DNA of 64,000 nt from Pseudomonadales bacterium (lineage in GTDB: Bacteria; Pseudomonadota; Gammaproteobacteria; Pseudomonadales; Azotimanducaceae): positions 369,468-433,467 of the forward strand of contig JAQXDL010000022.1 in assembly GCA_029251375.1 (NCBI GenBank). The letters run 5' to 3'. The position numbers and the translations under genes are program-made. Positions 40,688 to 48,695 of this stretch are shown in pieces. A model generated the notes under the pieces. That model was not told the origin of the DNA. It did no database searches and was given only the letters and a program-made list of their open reading frames with translations. The number at the start of each line of letters is the position of its first letter. The stretch's first letter is position 1.

Positions 40688-41776
40688 ATGCAGAAAGTAT
40701 TTAACAGTTTAGTTGAGTCTTTAGCCCGTAAATCAATAACAACGGTGTCAATCTCTTTGGCTGCAATCCTAGGGTTATCAGGATGCACGACGATGACAGA
40801 AGATAAGGTTGCAGCCGTACCGGATCTCAGCGGCGTGTATGACATCGCGACACTGACACCGTTGCAGCGTCCTAAGATGTTCGGTGACAATCAATTTCTA
40901 ACGAAAGACGCCGCGGATAAAATCAGAACGGACAAGCAAGATCTACTCAGCGCAAGTTCTGCTCAAAGCGATCCAGATCGCGAAGCGCCGCCGGAGGGTG
41001 GTGATGGGTCCGAAGGCGCAGCTGGTAACGTTGGCGGTTACAACGCTTTTTGGATTGATAATGGCGATACCGCCTTTGAGATAGATGGTAAATTTCGCAC
41101 CTCAATTATCTATGATCCTGTCGATGGTCGTCGCCCAGCGATGACGCCGGAAGCAAGAAAACGGCTGATGGCTTACTACGCCCAGTTTCGAACCAACAAA
41201 GGTGAAGCGTGGTGGGTTAAATCCGGCGGTCAAGGTCCCTACGATGATCCAGAACTGAGGCCCTTAGCAGAGCGATGCCTGCTTGGATTTGGCTCCACTG
41301 CAGGGCCACCAATGTTGCCGGTACTTTACAACAATGTGAAGCGGATCGTTCAAACAACGGATCACGTCATGATCTTGAACGAGATGGTTCATGATTCGAG
41401 AATTATCAGGCTCAATAGCGAACATTTACCATCAGACGTCAGAAAGTGGATGGGCGATTCCGTTGGTCATTGGGAAGATAATACGCTCGTTGTGGATACA
41501 ACGAACTTCACCGATCGACCCGCATTGGGCGGCGCTAGTCGGGATCTTCATGTGGTTGAGAGTTTCACCATGTCAGAAGATGGCAGCTTAGTTTATGGTT
41601 TTACTGTTGAAGACCCAAGCGTTTGGACGGCTGCCTGGAGTGGTGAATTTCCTTGGCCGGTATCAACCGGGCAGGTGTTTGAATATGCCTGTCATGAGTC
41701 CAATTATGCGATGGGTAATATTCTGCGAGGTGCAAGAATTTTAGAATCTGAGACGCCAGTCTCTGATGGCGAATAA
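40688..41776 (+). CDS. lipoprotein paralogue of the preceding gene
   Basis: A 362-aa protein with lipobox LSGC (Cys at 33) after a hydrophobic stretch, so probably membrane-anchored. The middle holds KWMGDSVGHWEDNTLVVDTTNFTDRP, alignable to the block at residues 179-198 of the 39802 product, followed by RDLHVVESFTMSEDG and a C-terminal Cys near VFEYACHESNYA. An early Gly/Glu-rich insert (EAPPEGGDGSEGAAGN) is unlike its neighbour. The 28-base spacing from the first gene suggests one operon. Function unknown. Confidence 0.82.
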   Translation: MQKVFNSLVESLARKSITTVSISLAAILGLSGCTTMTEDKVAAVPDLSGVYDIATLTPLQRPKMFGDNQFLTKDAADKIRTDKQDLLSASSAQSDPDREAPPEGGDGSEGAAGNVGGYNAFWIDNGDTAFEIDGKFRTSIIYDPVDGRRPAMTPEARKRLMAYYAQFRTNKGEAWWVKSGGQGPYDDPELRPLAERCLLGFGSTAGPPMLPVLYNNVKRIVQTTDHVMILNEMVHDSRIIRLNSEHLPSDVRKWMGDSVGHWEDNTLVVDTTNFTDRPALGGASRDLHVVESFTMSEDGSLVYGFTVEDPSVWTAAWSGEFPWPVSTGQVFEYACHESNYAMGNILRGARILESETPVSDGE

Positions 41777-41791
41777 GCAAGATGTGTAATC

Positions 41792-41833
41792 GAGAACAGA
41801 CCAAAGAGAACGAATCAAAGAGAACAAATAAGA
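41792..41833. repeat. 14-bp tandem repeat, about three units
   Basis: GAGAACAGACCAAA (41792-41805), GAGAACGAATCAAA (41806-41819), then a shortened GAGAACAAATAA unit. It lies just upstream of the DUF6152 gene, whose ribosome site AGGAAC follows directly. Confidence 0.6.
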
Positions 41834-41843
41834 GGAACAGTCG

Positions 41844-42269
41844 ATGAAATATTTATTGAGCATTACCTTTGCTTTAATTGCAATGAGCTTACCTGGGCAG
41901 CTCATTGCGCATCATGCATTCGGTGCTGAGTTCGACCCGAACCGACCATTGGTGTTGCGCGGCCCGGTAACAAAAGTGGAGTGGGTTAACCCACATGCTT
42001 GGATTCATCTAGCGGTTGAAAAAGAAGATGGTACGACTGAAAGTTGGATGGTTGAAGGTGGTACGCCGAATACTCTTTTACGCCGCGGGATTAATAAAAA
42101 CTCGTTGAAGATCGGTACCTATATTGTCGTTGATGGATACCAAAGTAAGGATCGGTCAAATCGAGCCAACGGACGGGATATTACTTTTGCGGATGGCCAG
42201 AAACTCTTTATGGGCTCCTCAGGTACAGGCGCGCCTAAAGATGGTCGTGATCCTAACGCTAGAAACTAG
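41844..42269 (+). CDS. DUF6152 family exported protein
   Basis: A 141-aa protein with a signal peptide ending near QLIAHHA. The mature start HHAFGAEFDPNRPLVLRGPVTKVEWVNPHAWIHL is the family hallmark and keeps several histidines that could bind metal. The core is an OB-like beta fold ending in GRDITFADGQKLFMGSS. Members commonly lie beside PQQ-type dehydrogenases and secreted proteins like those upstream here. Its exact role is unknown. Confidence 0.85.
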   Translation: MKYLLSITFALIAMSLPGQLIAHHAFGAEFDPNRPLVLRGPVTKVEWVNPHAWIHLAVEKEDGTTESWMVEGGTPNTLLRRGINKNSLKIGTYIVVDGYQSKDRSNRANGRDITFADGQKLFMGSSGTGAPKDGRDPNARN

Positions 42270-42276
42270 TTAGCAC

Positions 42277-42750
42277 ATGAAGCCGATATTCTATCCAGTT
42301 TTTACAGTCATCCTCAGCATGTTGGCGTCCTGCGAGCAACCACTTGAGGAGGTGCCTTATCGACCCACTGGCGATGTAAAGCACACGATGAATCTAGTGC
42401 TCGACCCCGCCGCAGATGTCATCTGGGGTTCTGCCGGTTTTATTATGACCGAGGCGGGCACGCAGGATCTAGCGCCTACGACAGAAGAAGGCTGGTTGGC
42501 TCTGCAACACAGTGCAATGGTTGTTGCTGAATCAGGCAACCTGTTGATGATGCCTGGCCGCTCAAAAGATAATGGTGACTGGCAAGAGATATCGCTCGCG
42601 TTAGTTGATGTGGGTATTCGAACGCAAGCGGCGGCGGAAGAAAAAGACGCAGACAAGGTGTTTGATTTAGGCGGCGAATTATATCGCGTCTGTTTAAGTT
42701 GCCATCAACTCTATATTCAAGGTGAAGAGAAGGCTAACCCTCTCAAGTAG
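42277..42750 (+). CDS. c-type cytochrome-like lipoprotein
   Basis: A 157-aa exported protein with lipobox LASC near residue 19. A heme-attachment motif CLSCH is at 139-143, close to the C-terminus, so one c-type heme is likely. The sequence between is helical (EEKDADKVFDLGGELYRVCLSCH). The distal axial ligand is not obvious. It starts seven bases after the DUF6152 gene. It could pass electrons from the PQQ enzyme downstream, though the gene order does not prove this. Confidence 0.8.
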   Translation: MKPIFYPVFTVILSMLASCEQPLEEVPYRPTGDVKHTMNLVLDPAADVIWGSAGFIMTEAGTQDLAPTTEEGWLALQHSAMVVAESGNLLMMPGRSKDNGDWQEISLALVDVGIRTQAAAEEKDADKVFDLGGELYRVCLSCHQLYIQGEEKANPLK

Positions 42751-42769
42751 TGAGCAAGTTGCGCGGGAA

Positions 42770-43351
42770 TTAATTTTCGATCCTATCCACGGCGCCGGTG
42801 TCGCTCTGCTTGTCCCTGCTCAATAACAATTCGTTCTTAAAGCCGTCCCTGAATTCATATGCCTTGGCATAGAACCCTGAGGTTTTCAAAACCACTGTCA
42901 CATCCGCAGATGTTCTGTTTTCCCAGAACCAACCATGTATACCTGTGGTTGGTGCGGTGAAGACGCCACGACGTTGAGTGAACTTACCGATCCCATAAGT
43001 ATCTGAATATCCTTGCGGTCCACTTTCCGGCTCACCGTGAAACTCTGAGGTCACTGTGTTGCTTGCCTGCCACTCAAAAAGTAGTGTGCTGCCCTGCTGC
43101 AGGTGATACTTGTACTCCACCGACCCGTAGGGTTCCAGCGTATATTCGACTTGATCACTGTTAAGTTGGCCGGTTGCGGGTGTGAATGTCGACTGTTCAG
43201 ACAATCCAAAAATACCCAAAGTTTCTCCCGTGCCTAATGGGTCATAACTAAACTCCGCCGGTAGTACGATGGTAAACAGGACCACAATGGCAAGGCTGCC
43301 GGATGCAATTATTGCGCTAACTATCTTCGTTCTAGGCTTTATGTTGTTCAT
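42770..43351 (-). CDS. single-pass membrane-anchored protein of unknown function
   Basis: A 193-aa protein: one N-terminal membrane helix (IIASGSLAIVVLFTIVLP), then a periplasmic beta-rich domain with YTLEPYGSVEYKYHLQQGSTLLFEWQAS and GVFTAPTTGIHGWFWENRT. This domain is of the type named transmembrane anchor protein, found beside HupE/UreJ-like genes as here. It overlaps the upstream HupE-like gene by four bases (ATGA), so translation is coupled. It is transcribed against the cytochrome gene, ending 19 bases from it. Confidence 0.8.
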   Translation of the reverse strand: MNNIKPRTKIVSAIIASGSLAIVVLFTIVLPAEFSYDPLGTGETLGIFGLSEQSTFTPATGQLNSDQVEYTLEPYGSVEYKYHLQQGSTLLFEWQASNTVTSEFHGEPESGPQGYSDTYGIGKFTQRRGVFTAPTTGIHGWFWENRTSADVTVVLKTSGFYAKAYEFRDGFKNELLLSRDKQSDTGAVDRIEN

Positions 43352-44034
43352 GCGAGTAAATAGTCCATCATGTGATACCCCATTAGTAGAAAACCACCGA
43401 TCATCAATACGACATTGGCGGAGAATGCATATCGCTCAAAACTGGGTAACCGTCGCCAGTTACCCAGTACAAGGAGCATTACTGCCAAGGCAGAAAATTG
43501 ACCTATTTCTACCCCTGCATTGAAGCTGATCAGATTCGTTAGTAATCCGTGCTCAGAGAGAGCGAAGCTATTAAGTTTTGTCGCTAGACCGAGCCCGTGA
43601 AATAGCCCAAAAATAAAAACAGCAACCTTTGTGTTAACACTAATCGGAATGACGGAGCGAAAACCGCCTATATTTTCAAAAGCTTTGTAGATGATTGAGA
43701 AACCTATGATGGCATCAATAACGGCTGCGTTAGCCTGTATGTCCAGCAGCACACCGATAATCAGGGTAAGACTATGGCCGAGTGTAAACAGTGTGACGTA
43801 GATCAGAATGTCGCGTGTTTGATGTAGAAAGAAAATGACGCCGACAATAAACAACAAATGATCGATGCCGGTGACCATATGCTTTGCGCCGAGATACATA
43901 AAGGGGGCGATCGCCGGACCGGCCAAGCCTTGAATGAACTGTGCATTACTGGCGGAGATATTGTGGCCGAAAGCCAGCGGTGACAGGATCAAGAGAAAAC
44001 ATAGCAGATAACGTAGTTTGAAAGTGAATATCAC
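43348..44034 (-). CDS. HupE/UreJ-like membrane protein
   Basis: A 228-aa polytopic protein with an N-terminal hydrophobic leader and about six or seven helices. It carries motifs of the second HupE/UreJ family: GAKHMVTGIDHLLFIVGV, LFTLGHSLTLI, FIFGLFHGLGLATKL and FNAGVEIGQFSALA. The conserved His and Asp residues suggest a metal site; relatives are thought to move nickel or cobalt, but many members are uncharacterised. It is coupled to the anchor protein gene. Copper or other metal handling for the adjacent electron-transfer cluster is only a guess. Confidence 0.85.
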   Translation of the reverse strand: MIFTFKLRYLLCFLLILSPLAFGHNISASNAQFIQGLAGPAIAPFMYLGAKHMVTGIDHLLFIVGVIFFLHQTRDILIYVTLFTLGHSLTLIIGVLLDIQANAAVIDAIIGFSIIYKAFENIGGFRSVIPISVNTKVAVFIFGLFHGLGLATKLNSFALSEHGLLTNLISFNAGVEIGQFSALAVMLLVLGNWRRLPSFERYAFSANVVLMIGGFLLMGYHMMDYLLA

Positions 44035-44256
44035 TGTCTTCGTGCCCTTGCAAGTTACGTGAGTCGCCTGTTGTTAAAACGACTGAAAAGCATCCGCTTG
44101 CCGAATGCCAAGTGCGCGTTCGTGGCAGGGCTTTGAAAAAAACACTCTGATACTAATATTTTGCTTATTCAGTCCCTGACAACCCTCAGAGCATTGCATA
44201 AATTATGCAGGTAGGCGACTCTTGAAGTTCAGTAATAAGAATGAAAAGACACGACT

Positions 44257-46365
44257 ATGCATACTCAGGTTAAGTGTAATCGGTTTAGCGACGCGCAGAT
44301 TGACCGGTGTCAGTCTAGCAATACCTACTTAAGCAGCAGGCTACGGTCAATTTACAGCGCAGGGTGTCTTGCCACATCTTTAGAGCTCGTTGGTCGGGTT
44401 AATCGAGTTGCCCGAGCAAGTCTGTTTATTTTGACGACCCTAGCTGCAACCTCGGTTGCCGCAGCACAGCAGGTCGGCTCGCAATCCAGCGACAAAGCAG
44501 CGACCTCAAGCCAAGGCGTGCCGATAAAAGTTTCAAAAGATTGGCCTAGTTATGGTTCAGATCTAGGTTCCAGTAAATATACGGCCCTTGATCAGATCAC
44601 GCCAAAAAATGCCCATAAACTGCAGATCGCCTGGCGGTGGGACTCGATCGACAATGCGTTAGTAAGAAAACAGGGCGTTCTACCTTACGGCTACAAGGTA
44701 ACGCCGATCGTTGTTGATGGTGTTATGTATGCGAGTACATCGCTTGGCCAAGTCGTTGCGCTTGATGCGATAACGGGCCAACAATTATGGGCCTTCGATA
44801 CCGGTTCTTGGAAGCAAGGCCGGCCGACCAATTTAGGTTTCAATCATCGCGGTGTCGCTTACTGGACCGATGGAGAACAAGAACGAATACTAATGCCGAC
44901 TAACGATGCCCATCTCTGGTCGATTGATGCCAAGACCGGTGAGCCAGATGTAGAGTTTGGTGATATGGGTAAGACTGATCTAACGATTGGGTTAGGTCGT
45001 GATGTAGATCGAAAAAGCTATTCGGTGATTTCAGCGCCGACGATAGTCGGCGATATCGTTGTTGTTGGTTCATCAATTTTTGATGGTCCCCAAACGAAAG
45101 AGATGGCGCCAGGACATGTCAGAGGCTTCAACGTTAAAACTGGACGACAGCAATGGATATTCCATACCATTCCGCAAAAAGGTGAAGTCGGCGTCGACAG
45201 CTGGGAAAACAATGCCTGGATGTATTCAGGTAATACCAACGTATGGACCCTAATGAGTGCTGATCCAGAATTGGGTTATGTTTACCTGCCGATCGGCACG
45301 CCCACTAACGATTGGTATGGTGGTGATAGATTAGGCGATAATTTATTTGCGGAAAGTCTTGTTTGCGTTGACGCTAAAACGGGCGAGCGCGTTTGGCATT
45401 TTCAGATGGTCCATCACGGTGTTTGGGATTACGATCTGCCGGCGGCACCGACTCTTGTTGATATCACGGTTGATGGCAAAGATATTCGCGCTGTCGCACA
45501 AATATCCAAACAAGGTTTTGTTTATGTCTTCGATCGCGTTACCGGTGAACCGGTTTGGCCAATCATTGAAACAGCTGTGCCAACCAGTGATGTGCCGGGT
45601 GAACGGACATCTCCAACCCAGCCGATTCCTAGTCTGCCTGCGCCGTTTGATTTACAAGGTATCTCGGATGAAAATCTGATTAGTTATACGCCGGAGCTTA
45701 AGGCGGCTGCTTGGGAAATTGTGAAGGAGTATAAATACGGACCGCTTTATACGCCGCCTTCTTTGCAGGGCACAATCAATCTGCCGGGTTGGGGCGGTGG
45801 CGGTAATTGGTCTGGTGCTGCCTTCGATCCAGAAACTCATATGCTTTATATACCCTCTAGAACTTTTCCTATCATTGTTCAGCTAAAAGAAGCAGATCCT
45901 GAGGAGTCCAATTTTAAATATGTTAGGAGCTATGCGCGAAACCGCATAGCTGGGCCAGAAGGTTTGCCTCTGACAAAACCACCCTATGCCCGTATAACCG
46001 CAATAGATCTCGACACGGGCGAACATGTCTGGGTTGCAGCCAACGGCGAGGGCAAAAAAATTCGCGCCAAACTCAAAGCGTTAGGGGTTAAGGATCCCGG
46101 CCCTGTCGGCAATGTAAGCGGCGGATTGGGTGGACCTTTGTTGACCAAGACGTTGTTGTTCCTTGCTGATGAAGGTGAGGAGCCTGCTGTCATGCGGGCC
46201 TATAATAAAGCCAACGGAGAGAAGCTGGCGGAGATTGAGCTGCCGTTGAAGCCCTATGGAACACCGATGAGCTATATGGTGGATGGCAAACAATACGTCA
46301 GTGTGGCGGTTGGGCAAACGCAAACCTCTGGCATCATTACTCTTGCGTTGCCAGACATTCGCTAG
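44257..46365 (+). CDS. PQQ-dependent dehydrogenase-like beta-propeller protein
   Basis: A 702-aa periplasmic quinoprotein of the membrane-type glucose/alcohol dehydrogenase group. An unusually long N-region (about 50 residues from the ATG) precedes the hydrophobic signal (ASLFILTTLAATSVAAAQ); no in-frame ATG, GTG or TTG start would shorten it. Propeller repeats begin at DWPSYGSDLGSSKYTALDQI near 90 and recur as DAITGQQLWAFDTGSW, DAKTGEPD, DAKTGERVWHFQMVHHGVWDYD and DLDTGEHVWVA, ending with VSVAVGQTQTSGIITLALP. The HHGVWDYDLPAAP stretch is strongly typical. It has no fused cytochrome domain, so a separate electron acceptor is needed; the one-heme lipoprotein at 42277 is a candidate. Confidence 0.9.
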   Translation: MHTQVKCNRFSDAQIDRCQSSNTYLSSRLRSIYSAGCLATSLELVGRVNRVARASLFILTTLAATSVAAAQQVGSQSSDKAATSSQGVPIKVSKDWPSYGSDLGSSKYTALDQITPKNAHKLQIAWRWDSIDNALVRKQGVLPYGYKVTPIVVDGVMYASTSLGQVVALDAITGQQLWAFDTGSWKQGRPTNLGFNHRGVAYWTDGEQERILMPTNDAHLWSIDAKTGEPDVEFGDMGKTDLTIGLGRDVDRKSYSVISAPTIVGDIVVVGSSIFDGPQTKEMAPGHVRGFNVKTGRQQWIFHTIPQKGEVGVDSWENNAWMYSGNTNVWTLMSADPELGYVYLPIGTPTNDWYGGDRLGDNLFAESLVCVDAKTGERVWHFQMVHHGVWDYDLPAAPTLVDITVDGKDIRAVAQISKQGFVYVFDRVTGEPVWPIIETAVPTSDVPGERTSPTQPIPSLPAPFDLQGISDENLISYTPELKAAAWEIVKEYKYGPLYTPPSLQGTINLPGWGGGGNWSGAAFDPETHMLYIPSRTFPIIVQLKEADPEESNFKYVRSYARNRIAGPEGLPLTKPPYARITAIDLDTGEHVWVAANGEGKKIRAKLKALGVKDPGPVGNVSGGLGGPLLTKTLLFLADEGEEPAVMRAYNKANGEKLAEIELPLKPYGTPMSYMVDGKQYVSVAVGQTQTSGIITLALPDIR

Positions 46366-46413
46366 CGATGATTGTCATTAGAATAAAATTTTGTTTTAAA
46401 AAGGTAGAAAGAA

Positions 46414-46872
46414 ATGATTGAAGAGAACATGAAGAAGTGGCATTTGCACCTAAAGGGACAATTGCCGGGCGGGCTTGATGAGTTAATTGATGAGGACTGT
46501 GTTTTCTACTCTCCCGTTGTTTTCACAGCACAGAAAGGTAAGGCGCTAACGAAGATGTATTTGAATGCCGCCGGCGGTACATTTAACGGTGACAAATCGA
46601 AAGACGTTGAAAAAGACGAAAGCAAGCCGCCCGCAACATTGGAGAAGATGCCGAAATCAAAGTTTAGATACAGTAAAGAAATCATGTCGGGTAATCAGGC
46701 CGTACTCGAATTTGAATCAGAGGTAGACGGCAAATACGTCAACGGCGTGGATATTCTGACCTGGAACGATGCCGGCAAAATTGTCGAATTCAAGGTCATG
46801 ATCAGACCTTTGCAGGCGGTTAATGCTATGCATCAACAGATGGGTGAAATGTTAGAAAAAATGAAAGGCTAA
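46414..46872 (+). CDS. NTF2-like / SnoaL-like family protein
   Basis: A 152-aa cone-fold protein with the nuclear-transport-factor-2 pattern: an N-terminal helix, DELIDEDCVFYSPVVF, then the strand set AVLEFESEVDGKYVNGVDILTWNDAGKIVEFKVMIRP. Members are enzymes (isomerases, epoxide hydrolases) or binding proteins. Ribosome site AGAAAG precedes the ATG. It lies 40 bases before an enoyl-CoA hydratase gene on the same strand, probably as one operon. Confidence 0.87.
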   Translation: MIEENMKKWHLHLKGQLPGGLDELIDEDCVFYSPVVFTAQKGKALTKMYLNAAGGTFNGDKSKDVEKDESKPPATLEKMPKSKFRYSKEIMSGNQAVLEFESEVDGKYVNGVDILTWNDAGKIVEFKVMIRPLQAVNAMHQQMGEMLEKMKG

Positions 46873-46912
46873 ACTCACCGATTGATGGCGACACTACAAG
46901 GGGAAGAAGGAA

Positions 46913-47758
46913 ATGGCTAAAGACTTTCAACATATTCGCTATGAAGGTGTGACCAACGGCGTTGCCAGAATTGTATTGGCAAGACCTGACGCACGTAATG
47001 CGCAAGACAAACAAATGCTCTACGAGTTAAACGATGCATTCGATCTGGCGGCCGCGGATAACGATGCTAACGTGATCGTGCTGGCTGCCGACGGACCCCA
47101 CTTTTCGTCGGGCCACGATCTTCGGGATCGTAGCTCGCTGGCGGATTTTGATACCGTCAGCAATTGGGGCGGCTTTGACCTACCCGGGGCGGAAGGCTAC
47201 ATGGCGCAGGAGCAGGAAATATACTTGGGCTTCTGTTGGCGCTGGCGCAACTTGCCAAAGCCGACGATCGCCGAAGTACAGGGCAAAGTAATTGCCGGCG
47301 GCCTTATGTTGATATGGGTTTGTGACATGATTATCGCCAGCGAGGACGCGAGTTTCTCCGATCCCGTTGTCGCATTCGGTGTTAATGGTGTTGAGTATTT
47401 TGCACACCCCTGGGAAGTCGGTGTGCGCAAGGCAAAGGAAATGCTCTTTACCGGTGAAGCGTTAAGCTCAGAAGAGGCGAAGTCGCTTGGCATGGTTAAT
47501 CACGTCGTGCCGAATGACGAGTTGACTGACTTCACGCGAGACATGGCGGAGCATATTGCGAAACGGCCTAGCATGGGTTTGAAATTGGCGAAACAATCAG
47601 TCAATCAAATGCAGGATGCACAGGGTATATGGACAGCCCTGCAATCTGCGATGTCCTTGCAACAGTTAGGTCATTCTAATAATCAGCAGGTGCATGGCAT
47701 GTTGATTGATCCTGCCGGAGCAGAAATCATTCGCGCTCAAGCAAAGAAGAAGGACTAG
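46913..47758 (+). CDS. enoyl-CoA hydratase family protein
   Basis: A 281-aa crotonase-fold enzyme with the oxyanion-hole motifs HFSSGHDLRDRSS and QGKVIAGGLMLIWVCDMIIAS. In the catalytic stretch VAFGVNGVEYFAHPWEVGVRKAKEMLFTG a Glu is kept in the second half (AKEMLF) but the first catalytic Glu site is altered, so the reaction may not be plain hydration. GGGGAAGAAGG precedes the start. It converges on a second, distinct crotonase gene at 47830. Confidence 0.88.
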   Translation: MAKDFQHIRYEGVTNGVARIVLARPDARNAQDKQMLYELNDAFDLAAADNDANVIVLAADGPHFSSGHDLRDRSSLADFDTVSNWGGFDLPGAEGYMAQEQEIYLGFCWRWRNLPKPTIAEVQGKVIAGGLMLIWVCDMIIASEDASFSDPVVAFGVNGVEYFAHPWEVGVRKAKEMLFTGEALSSEEAKSLGMVNHVVPNDELTDFTRDMAEHIAKRPSMGLKLAKQSVNQMQDAQGIWTALQSAMSLQQLGHSNNQQVHGMLIDPAGAEIIRAQAKKKD

Positions 47759-47829
47759 TTTTGATTGGTGGGCTTGCTGGTGACGCTGCTATTTGAGCCA
47801 TTTTCATCGGCGCTATGACTAGCAGTATT

Positions 47830-48684
47830 CTAAGTGTCACCTTTAGAATTATCCTCTTCGGTTCGATAGTCGCCGAACTTACCGTCTCTTTTTGTTAAGG
47901 CGTCGGTAAGTCCAGCGGCGAGTTCTTTGAAATGCGCCTGCGTTGATTTTGTATGAAAGGCTAATGCCTGAATTTCTGTTCCTGTTCGAATAGCCGCTCG
48001 TATCCCCATCGCATCCATCTGTCTATGAACCGCACGTTTGTTAATCTGCTGTAGGTCTGGCGGCACCTTGGCAACCCGTTCTGCAACCTCTAAGACAGCG
48101 GACTCGAGCTCGGCTTCTGGGTAGGCGCGATTGGCAAAGCCATACTCTGCGGCTTCTATGCCAGATATCGCCGTACCCGTTAACATCATTTCCATCGCGT
48201 TTCGCATGCCCAATAACCAGGGAAAGAATTGATTGTCCGGTGGACTCATCGAGCGAACAACCGGATAGCCGATTTGTGCATCTTCGGCGACGTAGACAAG
48301 ATCACAGGATGTTGCAAGCTCGGTGCCGCCGGCGAGGCAGTAACCATGCACTTGAGCAATCACAGGTTTGCCAAGATCCCAAACGCGTAAAAATCCATCA
48401 ACCACGTGGCGTGACCAGTTGCCATCACCGCCCGCAGTATGAAAAGGCTGGTCCTCTGAATTGTTCGACTTCAGGTCATAGCCGGCACAAAAAGCCTTAC
48501 CCGCGCCACGAATAATGGTGACGCGTACATCTGGATTACGATCATTTTCTTCAAGGGTTGCGTATAATTCGCCGCGCAGCCCGTTGTTAAGTGCATTGCG
48601 GTTTTCTGGTCGATTCAATGTGATTCGGCTAACATTTTCTCTCGGTCGATCAACGATTATGAACTGATGTTGTGGCGTCGACAT
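47830..48684 (-). CDS. enoyl-CoA hydratase/isomerase family protein
   Basis: A 284-aa crotonase-fold enzyme. Motifs: GAGKAFCAGYDLKSN, VHGYCLAGGTELATSCDLVYVA, and the active-site stretch IGYPVVRSMSPPDNQFFPWLLGMRNAMEMMLTG, where the first Glu position is replaced. It is 11 bases downstream of the MFS transporter gene on the same strand, so the transporter and enzyme may serve one pathway, under the TetR regulator encoded divergently. Confidence 0.88.
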   Translation of the reverse strand: MSTPQHQFIIVDRPRENVSRITLNRPENRNALNNGLRGELYATLEENDRNPDVRVTIIRGAGKAFCAGYDLKSNNSEDQPFHTAGGDGNWSRHVVDGFLRVWDLGKPVIAQVHGYCLAGGTELATSCDLVYVAEDAQIGYPVVRSMSPPDNQFFPWLLGMRNAMEMMLTGTAISGIEAAEYGFANRAYPEAELESAVLEVAERVAKVPPDLQQINKRAVHRQMDAMGIRAAIRTGTEIQALAFHTKSTQAHFKELAAGLTDALTKRDGKFGDYRTEEDNSKGDT

Positions 48685-48695
48685 GTGCTGCTTTC

